Shown: piece by piece, positions 24,856 to 37,969 of the stretch | Layout: the number at the start of each line of letters is the position of its first letter | Position numbering within the stretch: the first letter of the stretch is position 1 | Assembly: GCF_963924675.1 (NCBI RefSeq) | Contig: NC_089236.1 | Coordinates: forward strand, 48,144,500-48,208,499 | Origin: Phocoena phocoena | Taxonomy: Eukaryota > Chordata > Mammalia > Artiodactyla > Phocoenidae | Reading direction: 5' to 3' | DNA length: 64,000 bases | Position numbers and translations under genes: made by a program | The notes under the pieces: model-generated | Told to the model about the DNA's origin: nothing | Databases searched by the model: none | Seen by the model: the letters and a program-made list of their open reading frames with translations, nothing else

Positions 24856-25175
24856 ACTGTTAATATATTAATTAAATGCAATTATTTATATTCTGAATAA
24901 ATAATGTATAATAAAAGCAGTAATTTATATTATCTATATTATTATTAATATATTAGTATATACTGTTATATACAATAATATATTATAATATATACTGTTA
25001 TTAATATATGCTACATATTAATATATACTAAATTAATATATTATGTGTGTTCATATGTTAATATTAATATATACTGTTAATGTATTAATTAAATGCAGTT
25101 ATTTATATATTTATATTATAAATAAAATATATAATAGATGCACTTATTTATATTATTTATATTATAAGTTAAATT
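24856..25175. repeat. AT-rich low-complexity block with an internal direct repeat
   Basis: Almost pure A/T over 300 bp with many ATATTAATATAT motifs. Two similar stretches begin ACTGTTAATATATTAATTAA at 24856 and ACTGTTAATGTATTAATTAA at 25073, and each runs on for about 90-100 bp. Confidence 0.75.
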
Positions 25176-25510
25176 ATATCCCAATAATTTTGTTATTTTC
25201 TATGTTTGATGTTTTGGTGGAGGAGAGAAATGCCATACAAGGATTGGGATTGGATAAATGATTTTAGTTTATGTGAATAAAACAAATGTTCTGAAATTGC
25301 CAAGAAAAATGTGGGGGGAAGAAATGTGAAAGGTGTGGAAAGCTGAGATGCTGGGCCTACCAAGATCCCAGTATATACTTCAGAACTACTGAGGTCAACT
25401 AAATGTGATATTGGCAGAGAAACAAATATCAGTAGAACAAAGTATAGAAACAGGTCTAATTATATACCACAATAGTGGTCGTTCAATTCAGTTGAAAAAG
25501 AGTGTTTTTT

Positions 25511-25861
25511 GTTTGTTTGGTTTGGGTTTTTTTTTTTAATTAAATTATTTATATTTTTGTTTGCGTACGGGCTTTCTCTAGTTGCAGTGAGCGGGGGCTA
25601 CTCTTCATTTCAGTGCGCGAGCTTCTCATTGCGGTGGCTTCTCCCGTTACGGAGCACGGGCTCCAGGCACGCAGGCCTCAGTAGTTGTGGCACATGGGTT
25701 CAGTAGTTGTGGCTCACGGACTCTAGAGCTCAGGCTCAGTAGTTGTAGTGCATGGGCTTCATTGCTCCGTGGCATGTGGGATCCCCCCGGACCAGGGCTC
25801 AAACCAGTGTCCCCTGCATTGGCAGGTGGACTCTTAACCACTGAGCCACTAGGGAAGTCCC
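25511..25861 (-). mobile_element. CHR-type tRNA-derived SINE, long form
   Basis: The reverse-strand head is at the right end (GGGACTTCCCTAGTGGCTCA), followed by repeated ACAACTACTGA-type units and a T-rich tail at 25513-25558 on +. AAGAGTGTTTTTT flanks it at 25498-25510 and 25862-25874. Confidence 0.93.
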
Positions 25862-26346
25862 AAGAGTGTTTTTTTAGTATAAGGGTCCTAGCACAACTGG
25901 ATGTTATTCATCCGTTAAAAAAAAAGTTGGTCCTCACATTCCATACCATATACACATATTAATTCCAGTTGGATTAAAATTTTTAGAAGGAAATCTAGGC
26001 CATTACTTCAGTAATCATGCAGATTCTTAACTCAGGGTCCACAAGCCTCCAGGTGGAATGGGGAAAACATTATTTTCATTTCTTACTGAAATTTAACATT
26101 TCCTTCAATTACAGGTAAATACAAAAACCACAGTAGGACTGTCACTGCCGATGACTCTGTCAGCATTAGAATTCAGGTATTTCCATATCACAGTGTAGTT
26201 ATTGCAGGTATCTTTAGAGATTATGCTCATCACTACTTCAACTTCAGTGTAGTTGTAGACCCCTCACTGGATCTTATCTTTAGTGCATTAATAAAAAAGG
26301 ACATGTATAACTTTAAAAAATATTTCAGTAGTTTTATTGCAGTATA

Positions 26347-26555
26347 CAATTAACCCCTGAACAACATGAGGTGCTGACCCTCTGCGCAGTTGAAAAAATC
26401 TGCCTGTAACTTCTAGTCAGCCCTCCCTATCAGCAACTGTGCATCTGTGGATTCAACCAACCATGGATCGTGTAGTACTGTAGTATTTATTATTGAAAAA
26501 CATCTGCATGTAAGTGGATCTGCACGGTTCAAACCTGTTGTTCAAGAGTCAGCTG
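26347..26555. mobile_element. MER2-type (Tigger/mariner) DNA transposon remnant
   Basis: The ends CAATTAACCCCTGAACAAC and GTTGTTCAAGAGTCAGCTG are imperfect inverted repeats of the MER2 type. TA dinucleotides flank both ends (26345-26346 and 26556-26557), as expected for this superfamily. About 209 bp, internally deleted. Confidence 0.83.
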
Positions 26556-26699
26556 TAATTTGTTTCCTTTGCAATTCTGTGTATTTTAATTTTTGATTTT
26601 AGAGACCTTAGTCTCAGAAGGGGTTCACAAGTATCACCAGATTGCCAGTGGGGTCCATGGCCCAAAAAAGTTTTGAGACTCCCTAATTTAGATGATTAG

Positions 26700-26872
26700 T
26701 AGTGCTTCTCAAACTTTAATGTAAATACGAGTCACCTGGGGATCTTGTTAAGATGAAAACTGACACAGTAGTTCTGGGATGGGGCCTGAGACTGTTCACT
26801 GTTGGCACACCTCCCGGACTGTATTAGTGCTCCTGGCCTGAGCCAGTTCATGGACTACACTGTGAGTAGCTA
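26700..26872. mobile_element. MER5-type hAT remnant
   Basis: GTGCTTCTCAAACTTTAATG, GTCACCTGGGGATCTTGTTA, then GATGGGGCCTGAGA match MER5A closely. The right end is eroded. Confidence 0.85.
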
Positions 26873-27204
26873 AGTTCTGGACTGAGTTGTCCAATATAGT
26901 GGCCACATGTTTACATTTAAATTAATTAAAATTCAGTTCCTCAGTCTTACTAGCCATACAGGTAGTTAGTGACTACTATATTGGATGGTACAGATATAGA
27001 ACATTTTCACCATTGCTGAAAGTTCTGTTGGACAGTGCTGTTCTAGAGGTTGGGGTAATCTTAGCCAAGACAGAGAAACAAAAAGCTTTAAAAGAAAAAG
27101 ACAAAAAGGAAACCACAGGCAAAGTTTAATATTTAAAGTACCCATTTGGGACAAAAATTGGAATGCAGATGATCAAAAGTTAGTATCAGCACTATTTCTA
27201 GCTC

Positions 27205-27860
27205 TTAGAAATTAACAAGAAATAGACAACCCAATGGAAAAATGGGCAAAGACTATAATAGGCATTTCACAAAAAGTGCAAATCCAAATGTCCAGGTGCT
27301 CAAACTAGCTAGCATTTTGGGAAATACAATTAAAGTAACTGAGAACTCAGGTTGGCAAAAATGGAAAAGGTCTGATATCTGTGTAGATATAAGGAAAAAG
27401 ATACAAATGTTACTGGTGGAAAAGTGAACTGCCATAGTCTTTTGTAAAGACATCTGACAACATCAGTTAAAATGGAAAATAAGCTTTCTTCAACACAGCA
27501 ACCCCAGTGCTGGGACTCTGTCCCATAGAGTAAAATACTAGTATGTAACCATAAATGCCTGTCAACACAACAAGGAAACGTTTGCATAAACCACGTACAG
27601 TGTACACCCTGGAATATTGTGCAATCACTGACAAGAATGAATTAAAGTATATCAGTTGATTTAGGATTTACACCAGGTATCCATCCTCCCATTTGTGTTG
27701 ATGAGTATATGAACGTGGAGAAGAATAGGGAAAGATACATGTTACTTAACGTGAGTTACCTGGGGATGTGGATGGGAGTCAAAGAGGAAGAGAGGGAAGA
27801 AAGAGATAAAAAAATATGAAATTCTTGCTCTTAAACTTACCAGTATGTAATGATAATTCC
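27205..27860 (+). mobile_element. Old L1 ORF2 3'-end fragment
   Basis: GGAAAAATGGGCAAAGACTA, GCAACCCCAGTGCTGGGACT and the CCTGGAATATTGTGCAATC stretch are diverged L1 ORF2 C-terminal text, followed by L1 3'-UTR-like sequence. Small open frames here (27242-27427) are L1 remnants. Confidence 0.7.
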
Positions 27861-28047
27861 ATAATATATATCTTTTCATTTATAAAACTTATAAAAATTT
27901 ATAAAATTGTTTGTGTATGTTTAAACTGTTGAAGTATTTTAAATAATTACAGTAATTTACTGGTAAAACAAAAATGACTTTCTTTTGCCATGAATGAGTC
28001 ACCTGTTGTTGCACCATACATCCTCATTTGCTTCAAGAGCTAAAAAA

Positions 28048-28259
28048 GGGCTTCCCTGGTGGCGCAGTGGTTGAGAATCCGCCTGCCAATTCAGGGGTCG
28101 TGGGTTCGTGCCCCAGTCCAGGAGGATCCCACATGCCACGGAGCGGCTGGGCCCGTGAGCCATGGCTGCTGAGCCTGCGCGTCCGGAGCCTGTGCTCCAC
28201 AACGGGAGAGGCCACGGCAGTGGCCACGGCAGTGAGAGGCCCGCGTACCACAAAAAAAA
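28048..28259 (+). mobile_element. CHR-type tRNA-derived SINE, short form, with internal duplication
   Basis: Head GGCTTCCCTGGTGGCGCAGT, end GTACCACAAAAAAAAA. Flanked exactly by AGAGCTAAAAAA at 28036-28047 and 28260-28271. Near the tail, the unit GGCCACGGCAGT occurs twice in tandem (28210-28233), which other copies do not show. Confidence 0.95.
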
Positions 28260-28759
28260 AGAGCTAAAAAAAATTATTTGAACCTGACCGTAAACTGGTG
28301 AATCAACTTAATTTTTTATTCTTTCTACCCACACTTATTAATACTTTTAATGCTTATCTAAATCACTTAAAAGGCATGGGAAACCATACCTTTTTGCATT
28401 GATATACTTAATTAACTTCTTTGAATTGTAAGGGAGATTTTAAAGATAATTTAGCCACTTGGTCTACTTTAAAATGTTAAGATTTAAATATTTTTGGTTC
28501 AGTCATATTTGGGTCAATACCTGTTGAAAGGCCAGTACTTCAAATTTGTTTTTGTAGTTTGCCGAATAAAATGTTGGCTATAAAAGTTGCCTCTCAACAA
28601 ATCAACATATGGTTTAGCAATGGAGGGTTCTGCTAGATCCATGAGCTAGTTATGAATAATAGTCATACAATGTTTAGTACAATAGTAGGCACATAAAATG
28701 AGTTGGTGAATTAGTGTCCTTACTTTGCAGAGGCATCAGTTAAGATCCAGAGACCTTGG

Positions 28760-28880
28760 GAATTCCCTGCCGGTCCAGTGGTTAGGGCTTGATGCTTCCA
28801 CTGTCTTGGGCCCAGGTTCAATCCATGGTTGGGGAACTAAGATCCCACAAGCCACCCAGTGTGGCCAAAAAAAGAGAAGG
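28760..28880 (+). mobile_element. tRNA-derived SINE, 'GTCCAGTGGTTAGGGCTT' type
   Basis: Head GAATTCCCTGCCGGTCCAGT, B-box-like GGTTCAATCCATGGTT, end GTGGCCAAAAAAAG. Flanks TCCAGAGACCTTGG (28746-28759) and TCCGGAGACCTTGG (28881-28894) are the target duplication with one change. Confidence 0.9.
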
Positions 28881-28894
28881 TCCGGAGACCTTGG

Positions 28895-30520
28895 CTTGCT
28901 GGGGCAGTTAGTAGCAGAGACAGATTTGACCCCATGTCTCTATCTTAATCTGATGTCCACGACACTTGATGAAAGTTACCTTTCTTCATCTCTCATCTCT
29001 TTCTTCATTATTGTTTAAAATTTTTCCTTTTAGAAAAGCTTCAACTTTTATGTTTGAGTTCACATTTACTGAAAAGATATTGAAGATTATCTTGTAATAT
29101 AAAATATTTAAATGTTCATGTTTTCTTTCTAACCCAGAGTAGACTTTCAGTTCTTCAGTTTTGTCTTTTTTTCCTTAAGACCTTAGAAGAAGTCCAGAAT
29201 TTTTTCTTAAATAATACATTTCTTGAGGCTCTTAACAACAACAAAATGTAGTCTCTAGGAGCAAACTGTTGTTTCTTAAAGGAACAGTCTTTAACAATCA
29301 AAGATTAATTAGGTTTCTTGTTCTTTTCAGTATTTAGTTGCTTGGAGTAGATTATAGGCAATGTGAAACTTGTAAGAGTTCTGAGGAGTGAATTCTCATT
29401 TTCTCAGAATAGCTAATCAAGACATTTCTTCTCATTCACTAAACTGCTATCCAACGTAAACTGCTTCTGATCTGAACCATTGACCATAAGATAAATGACA
29501 CTATTTCCCATTTCTAATTTTCTTAGCTGCTCTGTCTTTCCCCAGGCAGGAGATCACTTCATTTATTAAAGATTTATTTTGAAACATAGGTTACCACTCT
29601 CTTCTCAGTTACATGGTGTGAGAGACAGATGATTTAAATGATGCTTAGAAATTGTATCTAAAGTAATTGCTTTTGGGTTTATACAGCAGCTAACTGTTTA
29701 AAATGTGCCTGTTGAATCTTTGAATACATTTTTACTTTTTGTAGAAAACATTTAGATTCGATGTTATTTTGTCAAATTATTTTTTAAATATGTATTTAAG
29801 GAATAATTGTAGTAATTGTTATAAAGGAGGGGAGTCCAAATTTAAATATGAATTATGCATGTGCCATATTTGAACCTGTAAAATTTGCAATAAGTTTTTT
29901 TAACACTCTGGATTTGAGCAGTAAATAATATTAACTTCCAATCAGTGGTTTTATAGGTTCCATGGAATAGAATCTTTAAAAAACAGAAACTTGAAATTAA
30001 GAAAGGAATGAACTATTTATGAATTCAAGAACCTAAATTCTAGCTCTGTCTCTGCTAGCTCTGGAATCCAGAGGTTTATGGGAGTGTGGAAGTGCCACAC
30101 TTAAGGACAAATCACTTAACCCCCCTAGGCCTTAATGTTCTTGTCATGGAAATAAGAAGTTAGTAATAGATTATCTCCAGTCTATCTTTCATCTCTGAAA
30201 TTCTATAACTGTGAAACGCTCAGCTGGTGGTGTTTGGAAATAAGAGCCTTGCAGGGGGATGGGGGAGAGAAGACATCTCATTTTAAATATAAAAGGCCTA
30301 ATAGTTGATAACTTTGCCAAAACACCGTATAATATGAAATTTTCAGTTTTTATATCAAACAGTAGAGAAATATATAGAGTAAAAAACTGAGTGTCTCTTT
30401 ATTACCCCCTTCCATCCTGCTCAGCCCTTTTCCCCTTCAGTGTGACCCTTGCATGTCCCCCTTTCCATTCCTAAGACCAGGATCCCTGCAGAACTTCTCC
30501 CCAGTTAGCGTTTTCTTACT
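28895..30520. other. Intron, mostly nothing recognised
   Basis: A MIR-like piece may lie at about 30040-30210 (TCACTTAACCCCCCTAGGCC). Otherwise AT-rich unique sequence. Confidence 0.5.
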
Positions 30521-30640
30521 TTTTTAAAACGTTTGTGTTGTAAAGAAATTTTAATTGACTTTTCACAAAGTGAACACACCCATTTAACCACCACCCAGAC
30601 TGAGAAATAGAAGCGCCCTTTCAAGCTGCTTTTCTCGAAA
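30520..30640 (-). repeat. Possible old L1 3' fragment
   Basis: ACTTTTCACAAAGTGAACAC and CCACCACCCAGACTGAGAAA match a phrase common in old L1-derived repeats. Confidence 0.45.
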
Positions 30641-33600
30641 TCTTTGAGAAAATTCTGCGTATATGTTGCATTGATGTCATTGTTTCAACTGAGGTGTTTT
30701 ATTTGCAGATTTATGATAATCTTTAATTTCAGTTGGAAAACTGATGATTTATTAATCCTTAATTTTTAAAGTCACTTTTGCTACATCTTGAACTGGTTAT
30801 TTTAAATGCTAGTGCTGTATAGTCCCTTTATATTTCAACATTAGTTGACACCACAAGCATTTCCAGCGTTAACTACTATGTGAGGGTTACTGACTGTAAC
30901 CAGAGATAAGGCAGGTCTTCAAGGAGCTTCAGGGTGCGTATCAGGAAAACCGAGGATTACAGACAAGACAAGAAAACATGCAACTACAATAACAGATTTA
31001 CTTTTTTCAGGCTAGAGATAGCCTTCTATTATTTCCTCTTATGAATAATTTAGGAGATGGAAAAGATGACATTAACTCTGGCAATCAAAGTCAGTTCCAT
31101 TCTAGATGTGTAGAAAACCGGCAAACAATTGAAATCTCAGTGACTTAATTGTCATTATCCCTATGCAGTTTTTTTTCTTTATTCAGAAAGGACATTGAGA
31201 CTTGCTGTTAACCAAACCTATTTACTTCTTATGTAGAAATTTTCTGTTAGAAATGGCTGGTGATTGGAAATTTTGTGTTCTCTTTCTTTATGTTTGAAAA
31301 GATTAAGCTTTTTCCTTCTTTGGTTTCAGTCTGTTTAATATCCTCTTTTGCTCCTTCTTTTCCAGAAACATTAATTATATACTTTCTATGTTATAGGCAG
31401 AGTACTAGGTACTAGAATTATAGAAAATTTCCTTTAGTTTTTCCTTTGATGTGAGAGGCAAGTAATGGCTGCTCACAGCACATGTGATGTGTTTTCTGAT
31501 GAGGTAAGAACCAGGTGCTGTGGAAAAATGTAAGACAGACATCTAACTCAGTTTTGGGGCTTGGAGTCTTCCCACAGAAGGTATTGCTGAGTTCGTAGGA
31601 GTAATACGAAGTAGTCTTCTCTACCATCTTTAGCCTTAGACTTAAAGTTCTACACAGTCATGGGTTTGATTCATTTTTTATTTTTTTTCCAAAGCTATGC
31701 CTTAATCAGTTTTATTTGCTAACAGTAAGAGAAGCAGATTATTTTTTTCAAAATATAAGCATAATCATTTTATTTAAGGGGAAGTTTTTCAGTTGAAAAG
31801 TCTTAGAAGATTTGGTAGGATATGTACATTCCTGTATTGAACTTCTGCTTATACTTGGTCATATAATGTTTATATTTAAAGAATATATATATATATTCAC
31901 ACCCACACATATATACTATGTTACAGACACATGCATGTACAATATAATAAATACACACATACGCATATCTCCTATGGAATTGCTCTCTGCTCCAGAAGTT
32001 TATACCCTGTATATTTCAGGGCAAGGTACTGATGTCCTCTCTAGATCTTAGATTTTGGCACTTCCACACTCACATAAACCCCTACCTTTGGGGGGACATT
32101 CATTTCATCTAGATGCCCTACTCTATAACCTTCTTCATTTGCAGACCACTGGGACATTGTTTTTTACTCAGTGGAACCCGCGGTCTAGATTTAGTCTTCC
32201 TTTTTACCTTAGCTGCTGCCTGGGTTACTTCTTGTGATTCATCCACGACCTTGGCCTTGCACGTCATTGATCTTCTCATTCTGAATGATTACCTCTTCTT
32301 TTCTTTAGCACTCAGGTTCATGACCCGTGTTCTGTTCCTTGTCTCCCAGAACTGATTTACTTCTGAAGTTATCAATTCAGGCTGACCACTGAACATACTA
32401 CTTCCTATATTTCCACGTTTTTCAATCAACTGCTTTCAACCTATCTTTAGCAGAATTTCCAATCCATATAATTTTTTTTTATCCATATCTTCCTAAATGT
32501 CTTTTCTTCCCTCTTCATCATGTTATCAGTCTTAAACCTTTCTCTTGTCAGTGTTGTCGAATTCCTCCCTGTCTTTTTATCGAACCTGCCTGACAGAATC
32601 TCAACTCTTTATTTTTCTACATGAGCGCTACTGGAGAAAATCACAGAGGCAGTAACAAGGCTGTAAGTTTATTGTTACCGACTTCGAACGGGCCCACACA
32701 ATTGTGCTGTAATTCTATTTTTTCTAGTTCTCATTTTTCACAGCAGTTATTTTAGGCATTCACCACTCTCCTGACATCTCCAGCTTTCCACTTTCCTTCT
32801 CCCTCTCAGCAAATGACTTGGTATTTCATTGCACAGAGAAAATGGAAATCCTCAGATGAGAACTCCCACAATTTCTTGCCATAAGCATATTTACATCTGC
32901 ACTCGTTCGGTTTTGTTTGTTTGTTCTTACTGTTTATAGTGGGAAGAGCCTTTCAAGGAGTGGAAAGTCATATGCCTTTAGAAACCAAGTGGATAGTAGA
33001 AAATAGGTGAAGCAGTAGGGTAAGGAGTATTCTGTGACTTGTAGGGCATTGATAAGAGCAACCTGAGGACATCCAAATTCAAGTTTTTAACACTGTATCA
33101 GCTGGAGAAAATCCTGCCATGGTATGAGCATGGCTGCTGTTCTAAGACAAGTCTTCACAGTGAAGATGGAGCCCACACCCTGAGCCTTCTTAGGGGCTTT
33201 ACTGCTCTGCCCCCCGACCATGCCCATTTTCTCCAGCATCAGTACCTCTTTTGCTGTTCTTTCCCATCGATATTTTAACATGTCCAAGCTTGTTCCATCT
33301 TTTGAAACCTTCATTTATCTCTATTTTCTTCTCTAGCTACTTCACTTTCTCCACTCTTAAACTAAAGAGAGAATTGCCTACAGTTCGGATGTTTGACAAA
33401 TTTAGATTGGAGTCCTTACCACCCTGTTCGTGAGCTCTGAGACTTTTATCCTCTCCAAGCCTAGTTTCCTCAACTGTAAAAATGAGGATAATACTTTGCT
33501 CCGTCATAAAGTTAAGTATTAAGCAAGAGAATGCATGTATCATAACACGAAAAAGGACATATTGTATATTCAGATATATTTGCTTTAGCCCCTGGCAGTC

Positions 33601-33900
33601 TACTTTCTGTCCCGATCCCTGAAGAGTTAATGGATTTGTTTATGGGTCTCTTCTCAGTAGTAATTAGTACCCCTGACAGTCTTGTCTCCTCAAAGTAGCT
33701 CTTCTACGGTTGTCCCTGCCACACACCCCTGGTTCACCCTCTGTTTCTGTGAATACTCCCTCGGGTTCCTAGGGCTCTTTGTCCTTTCCTCACCCTTTAA
33801 ATGTTTATATTCCTCAGGAGTCTGTCCCAGTCTTTGTGCAATTATTAAGGTCGAGCTATCAATTTGGCTATAATCTCCCTAGTAGCCAAAGCAAAGGAAA
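30640..33900. other. Intron, nothing firmly recognised
   Basis: Contains short TA/CA runs at 31885-31965. Some stretches (32000-32860, 33080-33340) are more GC-rich and may be decayed repeats. No exon with paired splice sites and a conserved frame was found. Confidence 0.5.
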
Positions 33901-33914
33901 AGCATTGTGATGAT

Positions 33915-34140
33915 ATTAATTTATAGTTTATGATCATTTACTATGTGCTAAGCATTTTTATAAGCACTTCTCATGTATTACTTGATATAATCTTCACAAC
34001 AACTCTACAGGGTAGATGACGTAGATGAGGACAATCAAGTGCTGAGACGTAAACCTGCTCGAAGTGTTACTGCAGGTAATTCAGTTCCGGACAGTTGAAT
34101 TCTGGAGCTTTCCATCCTAACTATAACACTATACACTCTC
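33915..34140 (+). repeat. MIR SINE remnant
   Basis: TTTACTATGTGCTAAGCATT, then CTTCACAACAACTCTACAGG and ATTCTGGAGCTTTCCATCC follow the MIR consensus order. Confidence 0.75.
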
Positions 34141-34937
34141 CCAAAACAGTTACATGATTAGTAGTGTTTAGAAGGGTAAAAGCATTCTTCAGGGGAACTA
34201 AAGCATCTTCTGGGACTTAGGTCAGAAATGACGTGTGTGATGATTCTTTGGGGAGATGATAGAGTATCCTCAGCTATGATCCTCTAATAAATACCACATA
34301 GTAGCATTTCATTCTCATGGAGAACATCAGTGCAGAAGAACATAGTATGTACCAAAGCAAAGCACAGCCAGTATAGTTTTTCCATTATTACATTTTTCAA
34401 ACAGCCCTTTGATAGCAATTTGGGAGCTAACATTTCAAAGTCATGTCTAATAGTTTAAAGGGGACAAAAACAGTCTTACTTATCTTTGTATCTACAGTGT
34501 CTAGCCCAGGACCTGTCACTTAGAAATAGTTCGGTCAGTATTTGGGGACTGAATGTGACCACACTGAGCTCATCAGCTCCTTAAAAAAGAATGACTTGGG
34601 ACAGGATATATTTCTCGTGACAGGTTCTGGGGGTGGAGTTGATGACTGCTTGCAAGATCTGATGAGTTCAAAGTGGGAGAAGAAGTGGGAACTCCGTCTC
34701 TGTGTCCTGCTTCTCCTCCCCATTCCCATATTCCTGCATTTCTTCATTGATTTATTGAAAAGTATTTCATTCTTACCAGCTCCTGTGTAAAGTGATGGAG
34801 ATCCAATGGTGAGCAAGACAAAGTCTGTGCCCTTGAGATGTTTACACTCTGATGTAAAAAAACGAATTTGATGATACATTAAGATCAATACTCTAAAGGA
34901 GTATTGACAGTATTCAGCTATTCAGGCAGTGCAAACA
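34140..34937. other. Intron, nothing recognised
   Basis: An L2-like phrase may occur at 34800-34850 (AGCAAGACAAAGTCTGTGCC). Otherwise unassigned. Confidence 0.5.
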
Positions 34938-34945
34938 GATTAGAG

Positions 34946-35219
34946 CAGGGGTCCCCAACCTCCGGGCCACGGACTGCTACCGGGCCACGGACCGCTACTG
35001 GGCCATGGCTTGTTAGGAACTGGGCCGCACAGCTGGAGGTGAGCAGCACATGAGCAGGTGAGCAGGCGAAGTTTCATCTGCCACTCCCCATCGCTCCCCA
35101 TCACTCGCTTTACCGCCTGAACCAACTGCCCCCCAACCCCCACCCCCACAGCCCCAGTCTGTGGAAGAATTGTCTTCCATGAAACTGGTCCCTGCTGCCA
35201 AAAATGTTGGGGACCGCTG
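34946..35219. mobile_element. hAT-Charlie non-autonomous DNA transposon (MER1-like)
   Basis: Ends CAGGGGTCCCCAACCTCCGG and GTTGGGGACCGCTG are inverted repeats. The interior (TTAGGAACTGGGCCGCACAG, AATTGTCTTCCATGAAACTG) fits the MER1 group. Eight bases GATTAGAG (34938-34945) and GGTTAGAG (35220-35227) flank it, a hAT duplication with one mismatch. 274 bp. Confidence 0.9.
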
Positions 35220-35227
35220 GGTTAGAG

Positions 35228-35919
35228 GAAGTGTAGTGTGTTCAGAGAACCTCAGATCTTTATTAGGGTTGGAGGTGAAGTATGATTATGAGAAATGGCG
35301 AGAAACGAGGCTTGTAGTAAGCAGGGCCAGGTGTGCTTTTAAGGATTTCACTTCTACCCCTCTTCCACATCTCTGCAGTCCCTTTCTACTAGTCTGATGA
35401 GTACAAGGAAGATCAATGTAGAAATAGGTTCCAAGTGCCACAAAACTCCTTTTTTTCTGAATACCACAACTGAAAATGCATGGTTAATCTCTTCAGTAAC
35501 TATTTTTCATTGTGAATGTTTGATGTTCATGTGGCTCTTTGTCTCTCGTTGTAAACTCCTCAAGAGCAGGGTCAGTGTTTTATTCATTTCTGTGTCCTTA
35601 GCATCTGATAGTAATTCAGTAAATGTTGAAAACATCCTTAACATTAGTAGTCATTTTATGTATTATTCTATTAACCAAACCATAGTTGACCTATTTATTT
35701 TTTCTTTGAAAAACAGAGCTCAAGTTTTAAACAAATGAATTTACAGACTACTCAGTGAGTTTAAGATTACCTGTCTTTGAGTAGGGAAACATTACTAAAT
35801 AGAAAAATTGAGGATTTTTTAAAATTACAAAGATACGCACAACTTAACAGAAGAATTCAGTACAGAATTTGGTCAAGTACGTTTAGTTTGAAATGCCTTA
35901 TTATTGTTTTTATTTATAG
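35228..35919. other. Intron, nothing recognised
   Basis: Leads to the PIBF1 exon at 35920. An L2-like phrase is possible near 35540-35620 (CTCAAGAGCAGGGTCAGTGT). Confidence 0.5.
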
Positions 35920-36054
<135 letters not shown>

Positions 36055-36118
36055 TAAGTAGTTAAGATGGCTACAGTTGCTCTCATTTTTAGCATGCATC
36101 AGAGTCACTTGAATTCTT

Positions 36119-37110
36119 ACCATCAATGTCATTAATTCTACTTTGTATCTTATTTTTTTTCTGTCTCCATGGTTTTGCCTTTTCTAGAATGTTGTATAGT
36201 TGGAATCATACCATATGGAACCTTTGCAGATTGGCTTCTTTGACTTAGAAATATACACTTAAGGTTCCTCCATGTCTTTTCATGGCTTGATAGCTCATTT
36301 GAATAATGAGTAGTATTCTTTTGAATAATATTCATTGGAAAATAATGTGCTATTGAATAATGAATAATATTCCATTGTCAAGATGTACCATAATTTATCC
36401 ATTCACCTATTGAAAGACATCTTGGTTGCTTCCAAGTTTTGGCAATTAGGAATAAGGCTGCTATAAATATTCACGTGCCAGTTTTTTGTATGGACATAAA
36501 TTTTCAACTCCTCTGGGTAAATACCAAGGAGCATGAGCATACTTGTATTGTAAGAATGTGTTGAGTTTTGTGAGATACCACCAAACTGTCTGTTCCGAAG
36601 TGTCTGTACCATTTTGCATTTCCACCAGCAATGAATGAGAGTTCCCGTTGCTCCACTCCCTTGCCAGTATTTGTTATCAGTGTTCTGGATTTTGGCCATT
36701 CTAATAGGTGTGTAGTCATATCTCGTTGTTTTAATTTGCATTTCCCTGATGATATGATACAGAACATCTTTTCATGTACTTATTTGCCATCTGTATATCT
36801 TCTTTGGTGAGGTGTCTGTTAAAGTCTTTGGCTCATTTTTTAATTGGGTTGTTTGTTTTCTTACTGTTGAGTTTTAATAGTTTTTTATATATTTTGGATA
36901 ATAGTCCTTTAGCAGATATGTCTTTGGCAAATATTTTCTTCCAGCCTGTGGCTTGTCTTCTTATTCTCTTGACATATACCTTATGTCTTCTTATTCTCTT
37001 GACATATACCTTATTCTTCATTGCACAGAAACATGCAGTTTTGGCAGTTTGTTGGATTTAGATTGTACTTTTATGTCAGTTGTTTTTATTTTATTTAGAA
37101 GCTGCTTTTG
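36119..37110 (-). mobile_element. Old L1 ORF2 fragment
   Basis: The + strand reads as the reverse complement of L1 ORF2: TTTATCCATTCACCTATTGA, TTGCATTTCCACCAGCAATG, TTTAATTTGCATTTCCCTGA. Open pieces on the minus strand (36403-36741) are frameshifted ORF2. It starts 65 bp after a PIBF1 exon and contains a 30-bp tandem duplication. Confidence 0.85.
36955..37014. repeat. Perfect 30-bp tandem duplication
   Basis: The unit at 36955-36984, starting GTCTTCTTATTC and ending TATACCTTAT, is repeated exactly at 36985-37014, within the old L1 fragment. Confidence 0.95.
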
Positions 37111-37969
37111 TCTTTTAAAATGTGATGCCTTAGAAGATAGGAACCCAGTGAAATCCTATGTGTGTAAATATTTTTGAAATCTTACTTGATTATTTTTATT
37201 TTATGGCATCAATTTAAATACTTTGCAGTTTTATCTAAAGTTTTCTCAGCTATTCCTTTTTGACAAAAGGCACACATACTTTCAAAAAATAATACTTTCT
37301 GAGGATATGTTTCCTATTGTGCTGCTGCTAAGGCAAAGAATTTTCTTTTTGCTGGAATGTACTAATGAACCACCACTTTAGCTGTATGTCCCTAGGAAAT
37401 CTTAACATTCTAAGCCAAAGTTTTGTCATCTCTCAGATGGTGCTAATACAATAACTGCACTATATAAATTAAGAAGATCAAATAAAGTAATATTTATGAA
37501 AGTATATATATGTATGCATATATAGAGAGAGATGATCCTAATTGTTCACTGCTACATCTACCTGCACCTAAAATAATTCTTGAACTAAAGCAGTCACTCA
37601 ATGAGTGTTTGTTAATTGAATGAATGCTTTATAAATTGTAAAACGCCATAAGTAAATTTGCCAGGATCTGGGGGATATAACATTGGTGTTCCTACGCCCA
37701 GCATGACTGACATGCATCATGTATTATTATGTATGCACTGTTATGTCAAAATATAGTGATTGTTGGAGCTTGAAATCCATGACAGCTATACTATTGGGCT
37801 TTCAAAGAAAGCTAGATTTCAAAAGAATCATTTCAAAATGAAGTAGGTTGTGATGGTAAGATGATACTTTGAGTTGGTGTTTTGATGTCCTCTCTGCCAC
37901 TATAAATCTATAGCAATAATAAGCGAAATATGAAAGGAGAAAACCAGAAGGCATAGCCATTAGAATAAT

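Noticed and set aside
33087..33314. 75-codon minus-strand frame as a processed gene copy
   Set aside because: I do not recognise the protein, there is no poly-A tail or duplication, and the length is within chance expectation for 64 kb.
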